The translations under genes and the position numbers were made by a program. A stretch of 64,000 bases of DNA from Paenibacillus daejeonensis DSM 15491 (GTDB lineage Bacteria > Bacillota > Bacilli > Paenibacillales > Paenibacillaceae), in the NCBI RefSeq assembly GCF_000378385.1, contig NZ_KB899659.1, positions 895,418-959,417 of the forward strand. Reading direction: 5' to 3'. The notes under the pieces are model-generated. The model ran no database searches and was not told where the DNA came from. It saw only the letters and a list, made by a program, of their open reading frames with translations. Of this stretch, positions 8,739-17,863 are shown one piece after another (the stretch's first letter is position 1; each line of letters starts with the position of its first letter).

Positions 8739-10979
8739 TCAGAGTCGTTCTCTGATCGATTTCACTTTGGCAACAATTCGTTCTGCCTCGTCAGATGTCG
8801 CTTCGGTTCCGCTGTATTTAGCCTTCTCAAACTGCAATAATACCTCTTGAAAATCATCACGCAGGAAGTTGCGTCGCTCGGACCAGACGGCCACGGCTTC
8901 GCGAAGCGTTTCATGCTCATTATAGTCAAGGCCGTTGCGCTTGCAGTAACGCAGCAGCTTCTCGGTCTCCCAAATAATCCGTTGATTGGCCGAGTACGAG
9001 CGGAAACGGAACTTGATTACCGCATCTACGATTTGTCGGCGGCGCATCCAGATCAGGATGATACCGATGACTGCGGCAGCAATTGCGCCAATCAGTGGCA
9101 CGTTGCTGGATTGGGCTTGTTCCTCTTGCACCACCGGCGGTTCAACCGGCGCGGTATCTTCGGTAATCGGAAGCTCTGGCGTCTCCTGGGAAACGGCATA
9201 AGGATAAGAAAATCCTGATGTCGGCTCGAACGGAATCCAGCCATACCCTTCAAAGTACAGTTCCACCCAGGAATGGGCATCGGCATTACGTACGGTATAC
9301 GTACCTGCCCCGTCTGGATTAAGCTCGATCTCGGGTGGGATGCCCATTTCCATATCCGGAATACCAGAGGATATAATACCCGGCGCATACCCCTTTACCC
9401 AACGTGTAGGGATGCCTTCGATCCGCGTCATAACCGCCATTGCGGTCGAGTAATAATCGCAATAGCCTTCCAGCACTTCGAACAAGAATGCATCCACAAA
9501 ATCCTCACTCACCCGATTGTCGATATCGGGCGTGTTGGTGTAGATGAAGTTGTCTCTAAGATACGTTTCGATCGCTTTTGCCTTGTCATAAGGAGTTTCG
9601 GCCTCTGCCGTAATGGTTGCTGTCAGTTCATATACCCGGTCCGGCACAGTGTCCGGAATTTGCAGGTACATATTATTCTTTTGACTATTGCCCAGATCGG
9701 TCGAGGCCGCCCTCAGCCCCTCCTCGTCCAGGACAGCCATGGTCGATGTGAGCGTGTAGCTCGACGGGTAAGACACAGGCGTGTTCTGACTGGGCCAGTG
9801 CAGCTCCCATGAACCCGGGAGCCAGGACACTCTTCCGGGAATCGGGAAGTTCTCGCCTTCGCTGTCTGCCACGGAGACAAGCGACGAAATCGGAGCTCCG
9901 CCAAACAATACGGGGAGCGGTTCCTCCCGGATCATGTTCACAATTTGGGTAACCTCAATCGTCTCGACGTCAGCGGTTGGTCCATCTTCAATCGGAAGCT
10001 GCTCCTCGCTGACAATCCCAATCATTGAGCCTTCCCGGCGCTCACCGGGAGCATCGACCCAGCCTTCGCCGGTATACTCCGCCTTGCTCTCCCCGCGCCA
10101 GTAGCTCTTACGATCCGTGGACACGGTCATGACGGAGGAATAGTCAAATTCAAAACCGCCACCCAACGTCTCATCGTTCCGGCTGTACCCCGACCGACTG
10201 TCTCCATTATTACTCTGTGTGGAGACGGGTCCTTTCTCACCCACAAACGATGGGACCGTCTCTCCGCGCGATTCCCGCCAGATCGTATAAGGATCCTTGA
10301 GGACGGGCGCGACATTAGGGACAAACAAACCAGAGGCCATAACAAGCGACAACACGAGTAGGGTCGGCAGCACCAAGGCGGCCGGATACTCGATCAGATG
10401 ACCCCAGCTCTCCGGATGCTTGGATTGAAATTTGGCAAAGTGTTCTGCGACCAGCCAGATTAAACCGATAAAGATCGTCCAAGCTACCTTATCCCACAAC
10501 ACAATCGGTGTGAACGAATCGGCGATTAATAACGTCAGCATGCAGCCTGAGATAACTAGCACGACGTGCGAACGGGACGTCGCCCACTGACCGGCCAGCG
10601 AATAAAACAACCAGACGCCAAGTACGATCCACAGGAAAGGATGTACCTGTGTCGCGTGCGCTTCCAGCCAGAATGCCCATTCCCTGGAATCCGGCGGCGA
10701 ATTCGCAAAGCCCAGCCAGCGAAAATCGGTAAACTGCAATGTCAGGGCGATAATTAAAGCGAGCTGGACTATGCCACGATAAACGCGACGGCCAGGCACC
10801 AGCAGTTCTACAATGACGCTGGCGATCAGCGTCAGTCCCACAATATAGTAAGTCTCTTCCCACCAGTATCCATCAAGGGTACCTAGTACTTGCCAGATTA
10901 GAACGGCGACAAACAGATACGAAAGACGGGGATACCATTGGTCGACGATGGAGTGAAACCAATCACGAGCCAATCGCAC
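8739..10979 (-). CDS. Membrane transglutaminase-like protease (TgpA/DUF3488 type)
   Basis: 746 residues. The N-terminal third holds several hydrophobic membrane segments. An extracytoplasmic transglutaminase core follows, with catalytic Cys in EGYCDYYSTA, His in NADAHSWVEL and an acidic residue near FEPTSGF. A single membrane helix comes next (VPLIGAIAAAVIGIILIWM), then a DUF4129-like cytoplasmic tail. It is the third gene of a MoxR-DUF58-transglutaminase operon and overlaps DUF58 by 17 bases. The substrate is unknown. In related operons the products act on envelope proteins. Confidence 0.9.
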   Translation of the reverse strand: MRLARDWFHSIVDQWYPRLSYLFVAVLIWQVLGTLDGYWWEETYYIVGLTLIASVIVELLVPGRRVYRGIVQLALIIALTLQFTDFRWLGFANSPPDSREWAFWLEAHATQVHPFLWIVLGVWLFYSLAGQWATSRSHVVLVISGCMLTLLIADSFTPIVLWDKVAWTIFIGLIWLVAEHFAKFQSKHPESWGHLIEYPAALVLPTLLVLSLVMASGLFVPNVAPVLKDPYTIWRESRGETVPSFVGEKGPVSTQSNNGDSRSGYSRNDETLGGGFEFDYSSVMTVSTDRKSYWRGESKAEYTGEGWVDAPGERREGSMIGIVSEEQLPIEDGPTADVETIEVTQIVNMIREEPLPVLFGGAPISSLVSVADSEGENFPIPGRVSWLPGSWELHWPSQNTPVSYPSSYTLTSTMAVLDEEGLRAASTDLGNSQKNNMYLQIPDTVPDRVYELTATITAEAETPYDKAKAIETYLRDNFIYTNTPDIDNRVSEDFVDAFLFEVLEGYCDYYSTAMAVMTRIEGIPTRWVKGYAPGIISSGIPDMEMGIPPEIELNPDGAGTYTVRNADAHSWVELYFEGYGWIPFEPTSGFSYPYAVSQETPELPITEDTAPVEPPVVQEEQAQSSNVPLIGAIAAAVIGIILIWMRRRQIVDAVIKFRFRSYSANQRIIWETEKLLRYCKRNGLDYNEHETLREAVAVWSERRNFLRDDFQEVLLQFEKAKYSGTEATSDEAERIVAKVKSIRERL

Positions 10980-12216
10980 TCACACCACCTCCTTCCAGCT
11001 GTCCCGGCAGCTCCTGCAGGTGACGGACCGTGTAGAACGGCCAGCCGCGGCTGCGGATCAACCGCTGCCAGGATTCGTCCTGGCTGGCTGCACCGGGAGC
11101 CTGATCATCGGTGATATAGATCATGCAAGGCACAAGACCGGTACGCTCCAGCCATTGCATGGACTTGACTGTCTCTTCTCCGCCTTGGGGAGTAATAAGA
11201 ACGGCAAAGGATCCTGGTGCCAGCAGGGTCCCCGCTTGCTTGAGCGCTGTATAGAGGGGCAGGGGACTGTCCGCAGCCACACCTACCAAATGGCTCATCA
11301 ATACCTTGCGCTGTGCCGGTGTCGACCGTGGCGAGAACCCTTCGGCAGTATCGCCAACAGATACGAGACCCATAGCGGTTTCTCTGCGAATACCATGCTC
11401 AAACAGCGAGGCAGCCACAGATACAGCCAGCTCGAATCGGTCTCCCTGCGGATAAGCCTGCTCATTCCTGTCAAGAATGACAACAGTACGAGGCAACGCT
11501 TCCCGTTCAAATTCTTTGGATTTCCATTCTCCTGTCTTGGCTGTCGCATTCCAGTGAACCCTGGACAGCCGATCACCATAATGGTATTCCCGCACGCCGT
11601 TAAGCTGGGTTGTCTCTTTGGATGAACGGGAGGAGGCCGCATGGGAGAACGGTCCCTTCATCCCTCGATTGAGCTGCCGCCAATAGCGGATAGCGATCGT
11701 CTGGGGTAACACGCGGAATTCACCTGGAGAGGAGAACTGCCCAGTGTGCTCGAATAGGCCGAAGATATCCCAGGTTGAGCAGACCGTTGGCGCGAACCTG
11801 TAGTTCCCGCGAGCAAGCGGTGGAGTCAAATAGGATATCTCGCCTCCGCGACGCAAGTCAGGTACAAACGGAATCTCGAACGGCATCTCTCCCTGACCTT
11901 CGCGGACCAGCTTCTCCCGCACCATCACATAGGGAATTGGCCAAATCCCAGGTACTCGGAGTTGAAGCTTGACCTCCTGACGCGTGCCTGCAGGCAACGA
12001 CTCACCTGTGCCGCCCTTGTGCTGTAACCGTCTGGTCCCCTGTGTACGGGCGACGCCGCTCCAGCGTCCAAGAATCAGATAGACCAACAACACGTTGACG
12101 ATCATGAATACCATGAATGAGGTTTTGCCGCCCTGAAAAAGCAAATAGAACACACAGGTGATGTATAGCGAGGCCACCAGCCACCAGCGGGAGACTTTGG
12201 TTTTCAGGATATCCAT
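10963..12216 (-). CDS. DUF58 domain protein
   Basis: 417 residues. Two N-terminal membrane helices (about residues 12-55) are followed by a DUF58/vWA-like domain. The hallmark is REYHYGDRLSRVHWNATAKTGEWKSKEFE. It is consistently paired with MoxR ATPases and transglutaminases, as here, and probably acts as the vWA partner of the ATPase at the membrane. It starts 4 bases after the MoxR stop. Confidence 0.9.
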   Translation of the reverse strand: MDILKTKVSRWWLVASLYITCVFYLLFQGGKTSFMVFMIVNVLLVYLILGRWSGVARTQGTRRLQHKGGTGESLPAGTRQEVKLQLRVPGIWPIPYVMVREKLVREGQGEMPFEIPFVPDLRRGGEISYLTPPLARGNYRFAPTVCSTWDIFGLFEHTGQFSSPGEFRVLPQTIAIRYWRQLNRGMKGPFSHAASSRSSKETTQLNGVREYHYGDRLSRVHWNATAKTGEWKSKEFEREALPRTVVILDRNEQAYPQGDRFELAVSVAASLFEHGIRRETAMGLVSVGDTAEGFSPRSTPAQRKVLMSHLVGVAADSPLPLYTALKQAGTLLAPGSFAVLITPQGGEETVKSMQWLERTGLVPCMIYITDDQAPGAASQDESWQRLIRSRGWPFYTVRHLQELPGQLEGGGVSAIGS

Positions 12217-12219
12217 CGG

Positions 12220-13176
12220 TTAACGCTCCAACCGGATCGGCACCTTTGTCTGTTGCACAACCTCTTCAATCACCTCATCAGGGGTAAGACCGTTGATTCG
12301 GCTTTCGGTATGCAGCAGCAGCCGGTGTCCCAACACCGACGGAACGAGATCTTTGATATCGTCAGGCAACACATAATCTCGTGACTGAAGAAACGCATAG
12401 GCCTTGACAGCGCCTAGCAGTGAAATCGCCGCACGCGGGCTCGCACCGAGCTGTACGCCTGCGTGTTCCCTTGTGCCTCTTACAATACGAATCAGATAAT
12501 CTCCCAGCGCCTCATCAATGTGGACGCGGCGCACACGCTCCTGAATACGGAGAATATCCTCTACCTCTGCCACCTGCTCCAGCCGATCCAGCAGCTGGCC
12601 GGACTGATGGCTTAGCACCATTTGCAATTCGGTGGCTTCATCGGGATAACCCAGCGTCAGTTTGACCATGAAACGGTCAAGTTGGGCTTCTGGCAGGGTA
12701 TAAGTTCCTTCGAATTCAATGGGGTTCTGGGTTGCGAACAAGAGAAAAGGCGAGGGCAGATCATGCGTAAAGCCGTCCACGCTGACCCGACGCTCCTCCA
12801 TGACTTCCAGTAGTGCAGACTGCGTCTTGGTCGTTGCCCGGTTAATTTCGTCGGCAAGCAATATATTCGCCATAACCGGACCCGGACGGAAGACAAATTG
12901 CTCGTCGCGGGGATGAAAAATAGAAACGCCCGTAATATCGGTGGGCAATAAGTCAGGGTTACATTGAATACGACGGAATTGTCCGCCAATGGAACGGGCA
13001 AGAGCTTTGACAAGCTGGGTTTTTCCGGTGCCCGGCACATCTTCGAGCAGTACGTGTCCGCCTGCCAGCAAGGCCGTCATAAGCAGGCCGATTTCTTTAC
13101 TTTTGCCCAAGATACAAGATTCGAGATTCTGCCTGATGACAGAGCAAAGCTGCATATCTGTATTCGGATTGTCCAT
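12220..13176 (-). CDS. MoxR family AAA ATPase
   Basis: 318 residues from the ATG at 13176, which follows a GGGAGGG RBS. The frame is open further upstream but lacks a good RBS there. Walker A is EDVPGTGKTQ, Walker B is ILLADEINRA, and a sensor-type ATQNPIEFEGTYTLPEAQLDRF follows. This is the MoxR subfamily, whose members remodel or assemble partners with vWA proteins. It is first in the operon with DUF58 and transglutaminase. Confidence 0.93.
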   Translation of the reverse strand: MDNPNTDMQLCSVIRQNLESCILGKSKEIGLLMTALLAGGHVLLEDVPGTGKTQLVKALARSIGGQFRRIQCNPDLLPTDITGVSIFHPRDEQFVFRPGPVMANILLADEINRATTKTQSALLEVMEERRVSVDGFTHDLPSPFLLFATQNPIEFEGTYTLPEAQLDRFMVKLTLGYPDEATELQMVLSHQSGQLLDRLEQVAEVEDILRIQERVRRVHIDEALGDYLIRIVRGTREHAGVQLGASPRAAISLLGAVKAYAFLQSRDYVLPDDIKDLVPSVLGHRLLLHTESRINGLTPDEVIEEVVQQTKVPIRLER

Positions 13177-13330
13177 GCGGATCCCTCCCGGATAGTGGAT
13201 ACAAGCAAAAAACGGCAGCCGCCAGTACAAAGACGGGGGGTTCCGTTTGAAAAAAATCTCGAGCTTTTGTAAACTCCTGAGCTCGAGATATGTACACAAA
13301 GCATCCTAAAAAAGACACTATAACTCTATT
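13177..13330 (-). promoter_or_regulatory. MoxR leader with a terminator-like hairpin
   Basis: In the 270 bases between the MoxR and spoVAE genes, the minus strand carries ATCTCGAGC (13289-13281) pairing with GCTCGAGAT (13264-13256), followed directly by a T run. It lies about 80 bases upstream of the MoxR start. It could be a second terminator behind spoVA or an attenuator in the MoxR leader. The loop contains an AGGAG. Confidence 0.5.
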
Positions 13331-13365
13331 TTACAGGAATGACGGGATATAATCCAATCGTTGAA

Positions 13366-13405
13366 CCTCCAAAAAAAATTGGAGGATCCCACAGGACCCT
13401 CCAAG
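13366..13405 (-). terminator. Terminator of the spoVA operon
   Basis: On the minus strand TTGGAGGGTCC pairs with GGATCCTCCAA, followed by eight T residues. It lies about 45 bases after the spoVAE stop. Confidence 0.85.
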
Positions 13406-13446
13406 CGGCGCAAACCGTTCTCCCGTATGGGATTCCGGTGCCAGTA

Positions 13447-13797
13447 TTAACCTTTGGGCCGCACGATCAACGCAGCCAAAAATGAAAAGATAATCGCCGC
13501 GGATATGCCAGCGCTCGTGACCTTGAAAATCCCCGTTATGATTCCGATCCAGCCGCTTGCATGCAGCTCGGTGAGCGCTCCGTGGACCAAGGCGTTGCCA
13601 AAGCTCGTAATCGGGACGGTCGCTCCGGCACCCGCAAAGTCAACCAGAGGCTCATACCAGCCCAGTCCATCTACGATGGCTCCCACAACGACAAGCGTCG
13701 ACATCGTATGCGCTGGAGTAAGCTTCAATACGTCAAACATCAATTGGCCGATTACGCAGATGCCGCCGCCGACCAGAAAGGCCCATAAAAATTGCAT
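13447..13797 (-). CDS. spoVAE: Stage V sporulation protein AE (SpoVAEb type)
   Basis: 116 residues, mostly hydrophobic, with several membrane helices. FLWAFLVGGGICVIGQLMFD opens the protein, and the signature AGATVPITSFGNALVHGA follows. It is part of the SpoVA channel in the spore inner membrane, which imports dipicolinic acid in sporulation and releases it in germination. It lies directly after spoVAD in the same operon and resembles SpoVAC in sequence. Confidence 0.93.
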   Translation of the reverse strand: MQFLWAFLVGGGICVIGQLMFDVLKLTPAHTMSTLVVVGAIVDGLGWYEPLVDFAGAGATVPITSFGNALVHGALTELHASGWIGIITGIFKVTSAGISAAIIFSFLAALIVRPKG

Positions 13798-13803
13798 GCT
13801 TCT

Positions 13804-14814
13804 TCATCCCTTTCCTTCGATCGATACTGCGTGTGCGATACAGGGGATGGTTTCCCCTTGCTGATAGGACAACGGCGATAACAACGCGCCGGTTGCAACG
13901 ACAAGCACCCGTCGCAGCTCGCCTGCCGCCAGCCGTTTGAGAAGATGACCATAGGTTACGACAGCAGAGCACCCACAGCCGCTCCCGCCAGCTTGTACCT
14001 TCTGCTTGGCTACATCAAAAATCATAAGGCCGCAGTCGTTAAAGACGGTCTTCTCCATCGGAATGCCGCTGCGCGCCAGCAAGTCCTTGGCGATTGGATG
14101 TCCCACTCCTGCGAGATCGCCGGTTACAATTAAATCGTAGTCGGCTGGGGTACGGCCAGTGTCATTGAAATGCTGGGTAAGCGTGTCTACTGCAGCAGGC
14201 GCCATAGCCGCCCCCATGTTGAAGGGATCTGTTACACCAAGATCGATAATCTTGCCAATTGTTGCTGACGTGATGACCGGTCCGTCTCCTTGCTCGGAGA
14301 CAATGGCCGCACCCGCCCCTGTTACGGTGTATTGAGCGGTCGGCGGCTTCTGCGAACCATACTCCGTCGGGAAACGGAATTGTTTCTCCACAGTACAATT
14401 ATGACTGCAGGTGCCTGCCAGCACATGATGTGCCGAGCCCGAATTCACCAGCTGCGCAGCTAGCGCCAGAGTTTCCATAGACGTCGAGCAGGCACCGAAT
14501 ACACCCAGATAAGGCACTCCCAGATCACGAGCGGCAAAGCTGCTGCTGATAATCTGGTTCATAAGATCGCCGCCGACATAAAACTGCAGATCATCCTTCT
14601 GCAGCCCTGAGCTCTGGATGGCAAAATCCGATGCCTGCTCCATAATTAATCGTTCGGCTTTTTCCCAGCTCTTCTGCTGCATATCCAACTCCGGATGCAC
14701 AAGATCAAAATCAGCAGCAAGTGGACCCTCTCCTTCATCCGGACCGACAACCGTACCAACTCCGGTGATGACCGGCCGATTTTCGAACCACCATGTATGT
14801 TTGCCCTTCAGCAT
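13804..14814 (-). CDS. spoVAD: Stage V sporulation protein AD
   Basis: 336 residues with a thiolase-like fold, typical length. The N-terminal sequence KGKHTWWFENRPVITGVGTVVGPDEGEGPL is diagnostic, and GACSTSMETLALAAQLV occupies the region corresponding to the thiolase active-site loop. SpoVAD binds dipicolinic acid and sits with SpoVAC and SpoVAE on the spore inner membrane. It starts 1 base after the spoVAC stop. Confidence 0.95.
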   Translation of the reverse strand: MLKGKHTWWFENRPVITGVGTVVGPDEGEGPLAADFDLVHPELDMQQKSWEKAERLIMEQASDFAIQSSGLQKDDLQFYVGGDLMNQIISSSFAARDLGVPYLGVFGACSTSMETLALAAQLVNSGSAHHVLAGTCSHNCTVEKQFRFPTEYGSQKPPTAQYTVTGAGAAIVSEQGDGPVITSATIGKIIDLGVTDPFNMGAAMAPAAVDTLTQHFNDTGRTPADYDLIVTGDLAGVGHPIAKDLLARSGIPMEKTVFNDCGLMIFDVAKQKVQAGGSGCGCSAVVTYGHLLKRLAAGELRRVLVVATGALLSPLSYQQGETIPCIAHAVSIEGKG

Positions 14815-14815
14815 C

Positions 14816-15301
14816 TTATTGCCCCCCGGTTCCCAGAATCAGATGCACGATGCCAACGAAAAACGCCGCAACGGTACCAAATACGATAACCGAACCAGCC
14901 AGCTTGAACATGTTGCCGCCGACGCCCAGCACCAGACCTTCGCTGCGGTACTCCAGCGCTGCAGAGCACATGGAGTTGGCAAAGCCGGTTACAGGAACGG
15001 CAGAACCTGCTCCCGCCCACTGCGCCAACTTGTCATACACGCCGAGACTGGTGAGAATAACTGCGATAAGTATCAGGGTGGCTACGGTCGGATTACTTGC
15101 TTGGGTTTCTGTCATTTTAAGATAAGTCATATACAGATTTTGGATCAGCTGCCCGAAGGTACAGATAGCTCCGCCTACGAGAAAAGCCTTCACACAATTG
15201 GTGCCGATGGAGCGCGATGGCTCCCGCACTTGGGCAAAGGACTTGTACTCTTTGGCCGACATCGACATGGGCTTGAACTGCTGGCGTTCCTTGCTGGACA
15301 T
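14816..15301 (-). CDS. spoVAC: Stage V sporulation protein AC
   Basis: 161 residues from the ATG at 15301, which follows a GGGAGGAAG RBS. Four or more membrane helices are visible, beginning with AFLVGGAICTFGQLIQNLY, and the conserved AGAGSAVPVTGFANSM is present. SpoVAC is the mechanosensitive channel component for dipicolinate. It is the first gene of a short spoVAC-AD-AE operon. Confidence 0.93.
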   Translation of the reverse strand: MSSKERQQFKPMSMSAKEYKSFAQVREPSRSIGTNCVKAFLVGGAICTFGQLIQNLYMTYLKMTETQASNPTVATLILIAVILTSLGVYDKLAQWAGAGSAVPVTGFANSMCSAALEYRSEGLVLGVGGNMFKLAGSVIVFGTVAAFFVGIVHLILGTGGQ

Positions 15302-15333
15302 GAGGCTTCCTCCCGTCTGGATTCGTCTCTCTT

Positions 15334-15363
15334 CATTATGGATGTTTGCCGCCAAAGTTATGC
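15334..15363 (-). promoter_or_regulatory. Candidate sigma-G/F promoter of spoVA
   Basis: On the minus strand, GCATA (15363-15359) and CATAATG (15340-15334) are spaced 18 bases apart. This resembles the forespore sigma-G pattern (GMATR, then CATNNTA). It lies about 35 bases upstream of spoVAC, a gene known to depend on sigma-G in Bacillus. Confidence 0.4.
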
Positions 15364-15475
15364 TCACCTTTGCAGTATAGGTCCGCTATAACGATTTTGA
15401 TTCCCACCTTAAGTCATGTATAGTGATAGGAAACAATGGAGATCATTCACGGCAATACGAAAGGAGTATGCTCTT

Positions 15476-16726
15476 ATGACAACTAAAGCCTGGTCATGCC
15501 TCCTCGCTCTCTGTCTCCTGCTTGCCAGCGGCTGTGGTACAAACACGGGAAATCAACCGGTACCTGCGCCCAACCAGACAGAACCTGAACCAGTGCCAGC
15601 CCCGGCTCCTGGACCTGAAGAAGCTCCCGAGGATCCCGTCACGGCTCAATTAAACGCGATGTCGCTGGAGGAAAAGCTTGGCCAGTTAGTCATATTTGGC
15701 TTGGAAGGAACATCACTGCAGCAGGAAACAAGAGAAATGATGGATCGCTATAAGGTGGGCGGTTTCATTTTTTATCAGGATAATATTGAGGATATGGCCC
15801 AGACAGCAAGTCTGGTTAATGAGCTGAAAGAGGCGAATCGCGAACAATCCGTACCGTTATTCCTCGGTATCGATCAGGAGGGCGGGCGTGTTGACCGAAT
15901 GCCTGCAGACGTCACAAGCGTCCCCAGCCCGCGCATGGTTGCGGAGCAAGATGATAAACGCTACTCCTATGCCAGCGGGCTTGCCTTGGGAACGCAGGTT
16001 AGAGCGCTTGGATTAAATCTCGACTTTGCTCCTGTCCTGGATGTGAACAGTAATCCCAACAATCCAGTGATTGGGGACAGGGCTTATGGGGACGTGCCTG
16101 AGCAAGTCATTCGTCATGGTCTGGAGGCCATGGAAGGCATTCGTTCTGCCCGTGTCATCCCTGTCGTCAAGCACTTTCCGGGTCATGGGGATACAGACGT
16201 CGATTCACATCTGGACTTGCCTGTCATCCACAAGTCTCAAGAAGAGCTGAAGAAATTTGAGCTCAAGCCATTTGAAGCAGCAGTTGAATCGCAGGCAGAT
16301 GCAGTAATGGTAGCTCATCTGTTGATTCCTGACCTTGATGAGACGTACCCTGCATCCCTATCCCGTGCAATTATTAACGACCTGCTGCGTGAAGAGATGG
16401 GGTATGAGGGGGTCATCATGACCGATGACCTGACCATGAAGGGCATCACCAAGCACCGTACGGTAGGAGAAGCGGCGGTCCTCTCCTTGCAGGCAGGTAG
16501 TGACATCGTCCTCATCGGTCATCACCATGGCCAGCAAGCGGAGGTCATGGAGGCCTTGAAAGCAAGTCTGGATAATGGTCAACTTTCCCTTTCCGAGATT
16601 GACGCCAAAGCTGCTAGAGTGCTGCGGTTGAAGCAGGCTTTCCAGCTGACGGATGATCCCGTGGAGGCTATTGCGCCGAAGGCACTCAACGAACAGATCG
16701 AGACGATTTTGTCAGACGAGCGCTAA
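15476..16726 (+). CDS. Lipoprotein beta-N-acetylglucosaminidase, GH3 (NagZ type)
   Basis: 416 residues. The ATG at 15476 has an AAAGGAG RBS. A lipoprotein signal (LLALCLLLASGC) anchors it outside the membrane, followed by a Pro/Glu-rich linker. The GH3 catalytic domain shows FLGIDQEGGRVDRMP and KHFPGHGDTDVDSH, the motif that carries the catalytic His/Asp in NagZ enzymes. The nucleophile lies in GVIMTDDLTMKGI. It probably trims N-acetylglucosamine from peptidoglycan fragments during recycling. It is monocistronic and the only plus-strand gene in this section. Confidence 0.92.
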   Translation: MTTKAWSCLLALCLLLASGCGTNTGNQPVPAPNQTEPEPVPAPAPGPEEAPEDPVTAQLNAMSLEEKLGQLVIFGLEGTSLQQETREMMDRYKVGGFIFYQDNIEDMAQTASLVNELKEANREQSVPLFLGIDQEGGRVDRMPADVTSVPSPRMVAEQDDKRYSYASGLALGTQVRALGLNLDFAPVLDVNSNPNNPVIGDRAYGDVPEQVIRHGLEAMEGIRSARVIPVVKHFPGHGDTDVDSHLDLPVIHKSQEELKKFELKPFEAAVESQADAVMVAHLLIPDLDETYPASLSRAIINDLLREEMGYEGVIMTDDLTMKGITKHRTVGEAAVLSLQAGSDIVLIGHHHGQQAEVMEALKASLDNGQLSLSEIDAKAARVLRLKQAFQLTDDPVEAIAPKALNEQIETILSDER

Positions 16727-16746
16727 TTATTTTTGGTGAAAACAAA

Positions 16747-16792
16747 TAAAAAGGTGCCGCCGTCACAGTTCAATGACGTCGGCACCTTTTTC
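16747..16792. terminator. Bidirectional terminator
   Basis: AAAAAGGTGCCG...CGTCA pairs with TGACG...CGGCACCTTTTT around a short loop. A runs on one side and T runs on the other let it serve both the plus-strand nagZ-type gene and the minus-strand siderophore-uptake operon. Confidence 0.9.
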
Positions 16793-16805
16793 TACTCTGA
16801 TTATG

Positions 16806-17843
16806 TTATAAAGCTTCCATCTTCTCAACAATTTGGTCGATCAGCAGATTGGCCGACATGATACCGCCCGAGAGATTCCAGATCACTTCATCGACCTGGA
16901 ACGCCGTATCGTTCTTCCCTACATTGAGATTGGCGAACAACGGATCAGCCATCCAAGCCTGCTGATTTTTGGTACCACCCTTCTCCTCATCGTAGTCCGC
17001 ATTAAAGAAGAACATGACGTCACCATCCAGCGCCTCAATCCGTTCCTTCTCGATGACTTCCATGAAATTATCCACATCTTGCGATTCCGGACGGGCAACT
17101 CCAAGGTCGCTCAGGATTGTACCGGCAAAAGTATCCTTTTGGTAGATACGCACCGTTTCTGGCAGGAAGCGCACAAGTGAGACTTTCAACTGAGTCTTGT
17201 CCCCAAGAGCTGCTGTGGCTTCTTCGATATGGGCATCGTAATCCGCCATGGCTTGCTCCCCTTCGGCTTGTTTGTTGACGGCCTCCGAGTAGAGGGCAAA
17301 ATTAACCTTCCATTGGCCCGCCAAATCAGCGGACAGGACCGTAGGCGCAATTTCCTTGAGCTGCGAGTAGATTTCCTCATGACGGATTTTGTTGCCGATG
17401 ATAAGATCCGGCTGCAGGCTCAGAATGAGTTCGAGGTTCGGCTGCGACTCGTCGCCCAGCTCCGTGACGCCTTCCATCTGATCGGCAATATGCGGGAACC
17501 AGCCATCGCCCAGCCCAGAGTTGACTGCACCTACTGGAGTAACCCCCAGCTCCAGCAAGGCCTCCGTCCCCTCTTGTGTCAGCACGACTACACGTTCGGG
17601 GGTGCCTGTGAGCTCTGTCGTTTCCATCGCGTGTTCAACCTGACGCGTCTGGTCTTGGGTTTCTTCTGCAGGCGGATCAGCAGGTTGCTCCGCGCCAGCC
17701 TCTGCATTGGTAGCAGCCGCCGGCTCCTCGGCCGGTGTATTGTTGCCGCCGCCACAGGCGGACAGGACTAAGAGCATTGCCAGCAGCAGCAGGGCCGCCG
17801 ACCAGAGTGAAGACGTGCGTGTAGAAGCTTTCATGAGTTTCAT
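16806..17843 (-). CDS. Iron-siderophore ABC transporter substrate-binding lipoprotein
   Basis: 345 residues. The signal peptide ends in a lipobox (LLVLSACGG), followed by a Glu/Ala/Pro-rich linker. The periplasmic-binding domain of the FeuA/FatB class includes GTPERVVVLTQEGTEALLELGV and LILSLQPDLIIGNKIR. It should capture a ferric siderophore, most simply petrobactin given the neighbouring biosynthetic operon. An alternative start (ATG at 17834) has more conventional spacing from GGGAG. It lies last in the uptake operon, after the two permeases. Confidence 0.9.
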   Translation of the reverse strand: MKLMKASTRTSSLWSAALLLLAMLLVLSACGGGNNTPAEEPAAATNAEAGAEQPADPPAEETQDQTRQVEHAMETTELTGTPERVVVLTQEGTEALLELGVTPVGAVNSGLGDGWFPHIADQMEGVTELGDESQPNLELILSLQPDLIIGNKIRHEEIYSQLKEIAPTVLSADLAGQWKVNFALYSEAVNKQAEGEQAMADYDAHIEEATAALGDKTQLKVSLVRFLPETVRIYQKDTFAGTILSDLGVARPESQDVDNFMEVIEKERIEALDGDVMFFFNADYDEEKGGTKNQQAWMADPLFANLNVGKNDTAFQVDEVIWNLSGGIMSANLLIDQIVEKMEAL

Positions 17844-17863
17844 TCTCTCCCTTATTTTGATCT

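Noticed and set aside
9273-9812. 179-residue plus-strand reading frame
   Set aside because: Antisense shadow of the transglutaminase gene, in the region encoding its catalytic core.
14618-15391. 257-residue plus-strand reading frame across spoVAC/spoVAD
   Set aside because: Opposite to two well-supported spoVA genes. The composition looks like translated antisense.
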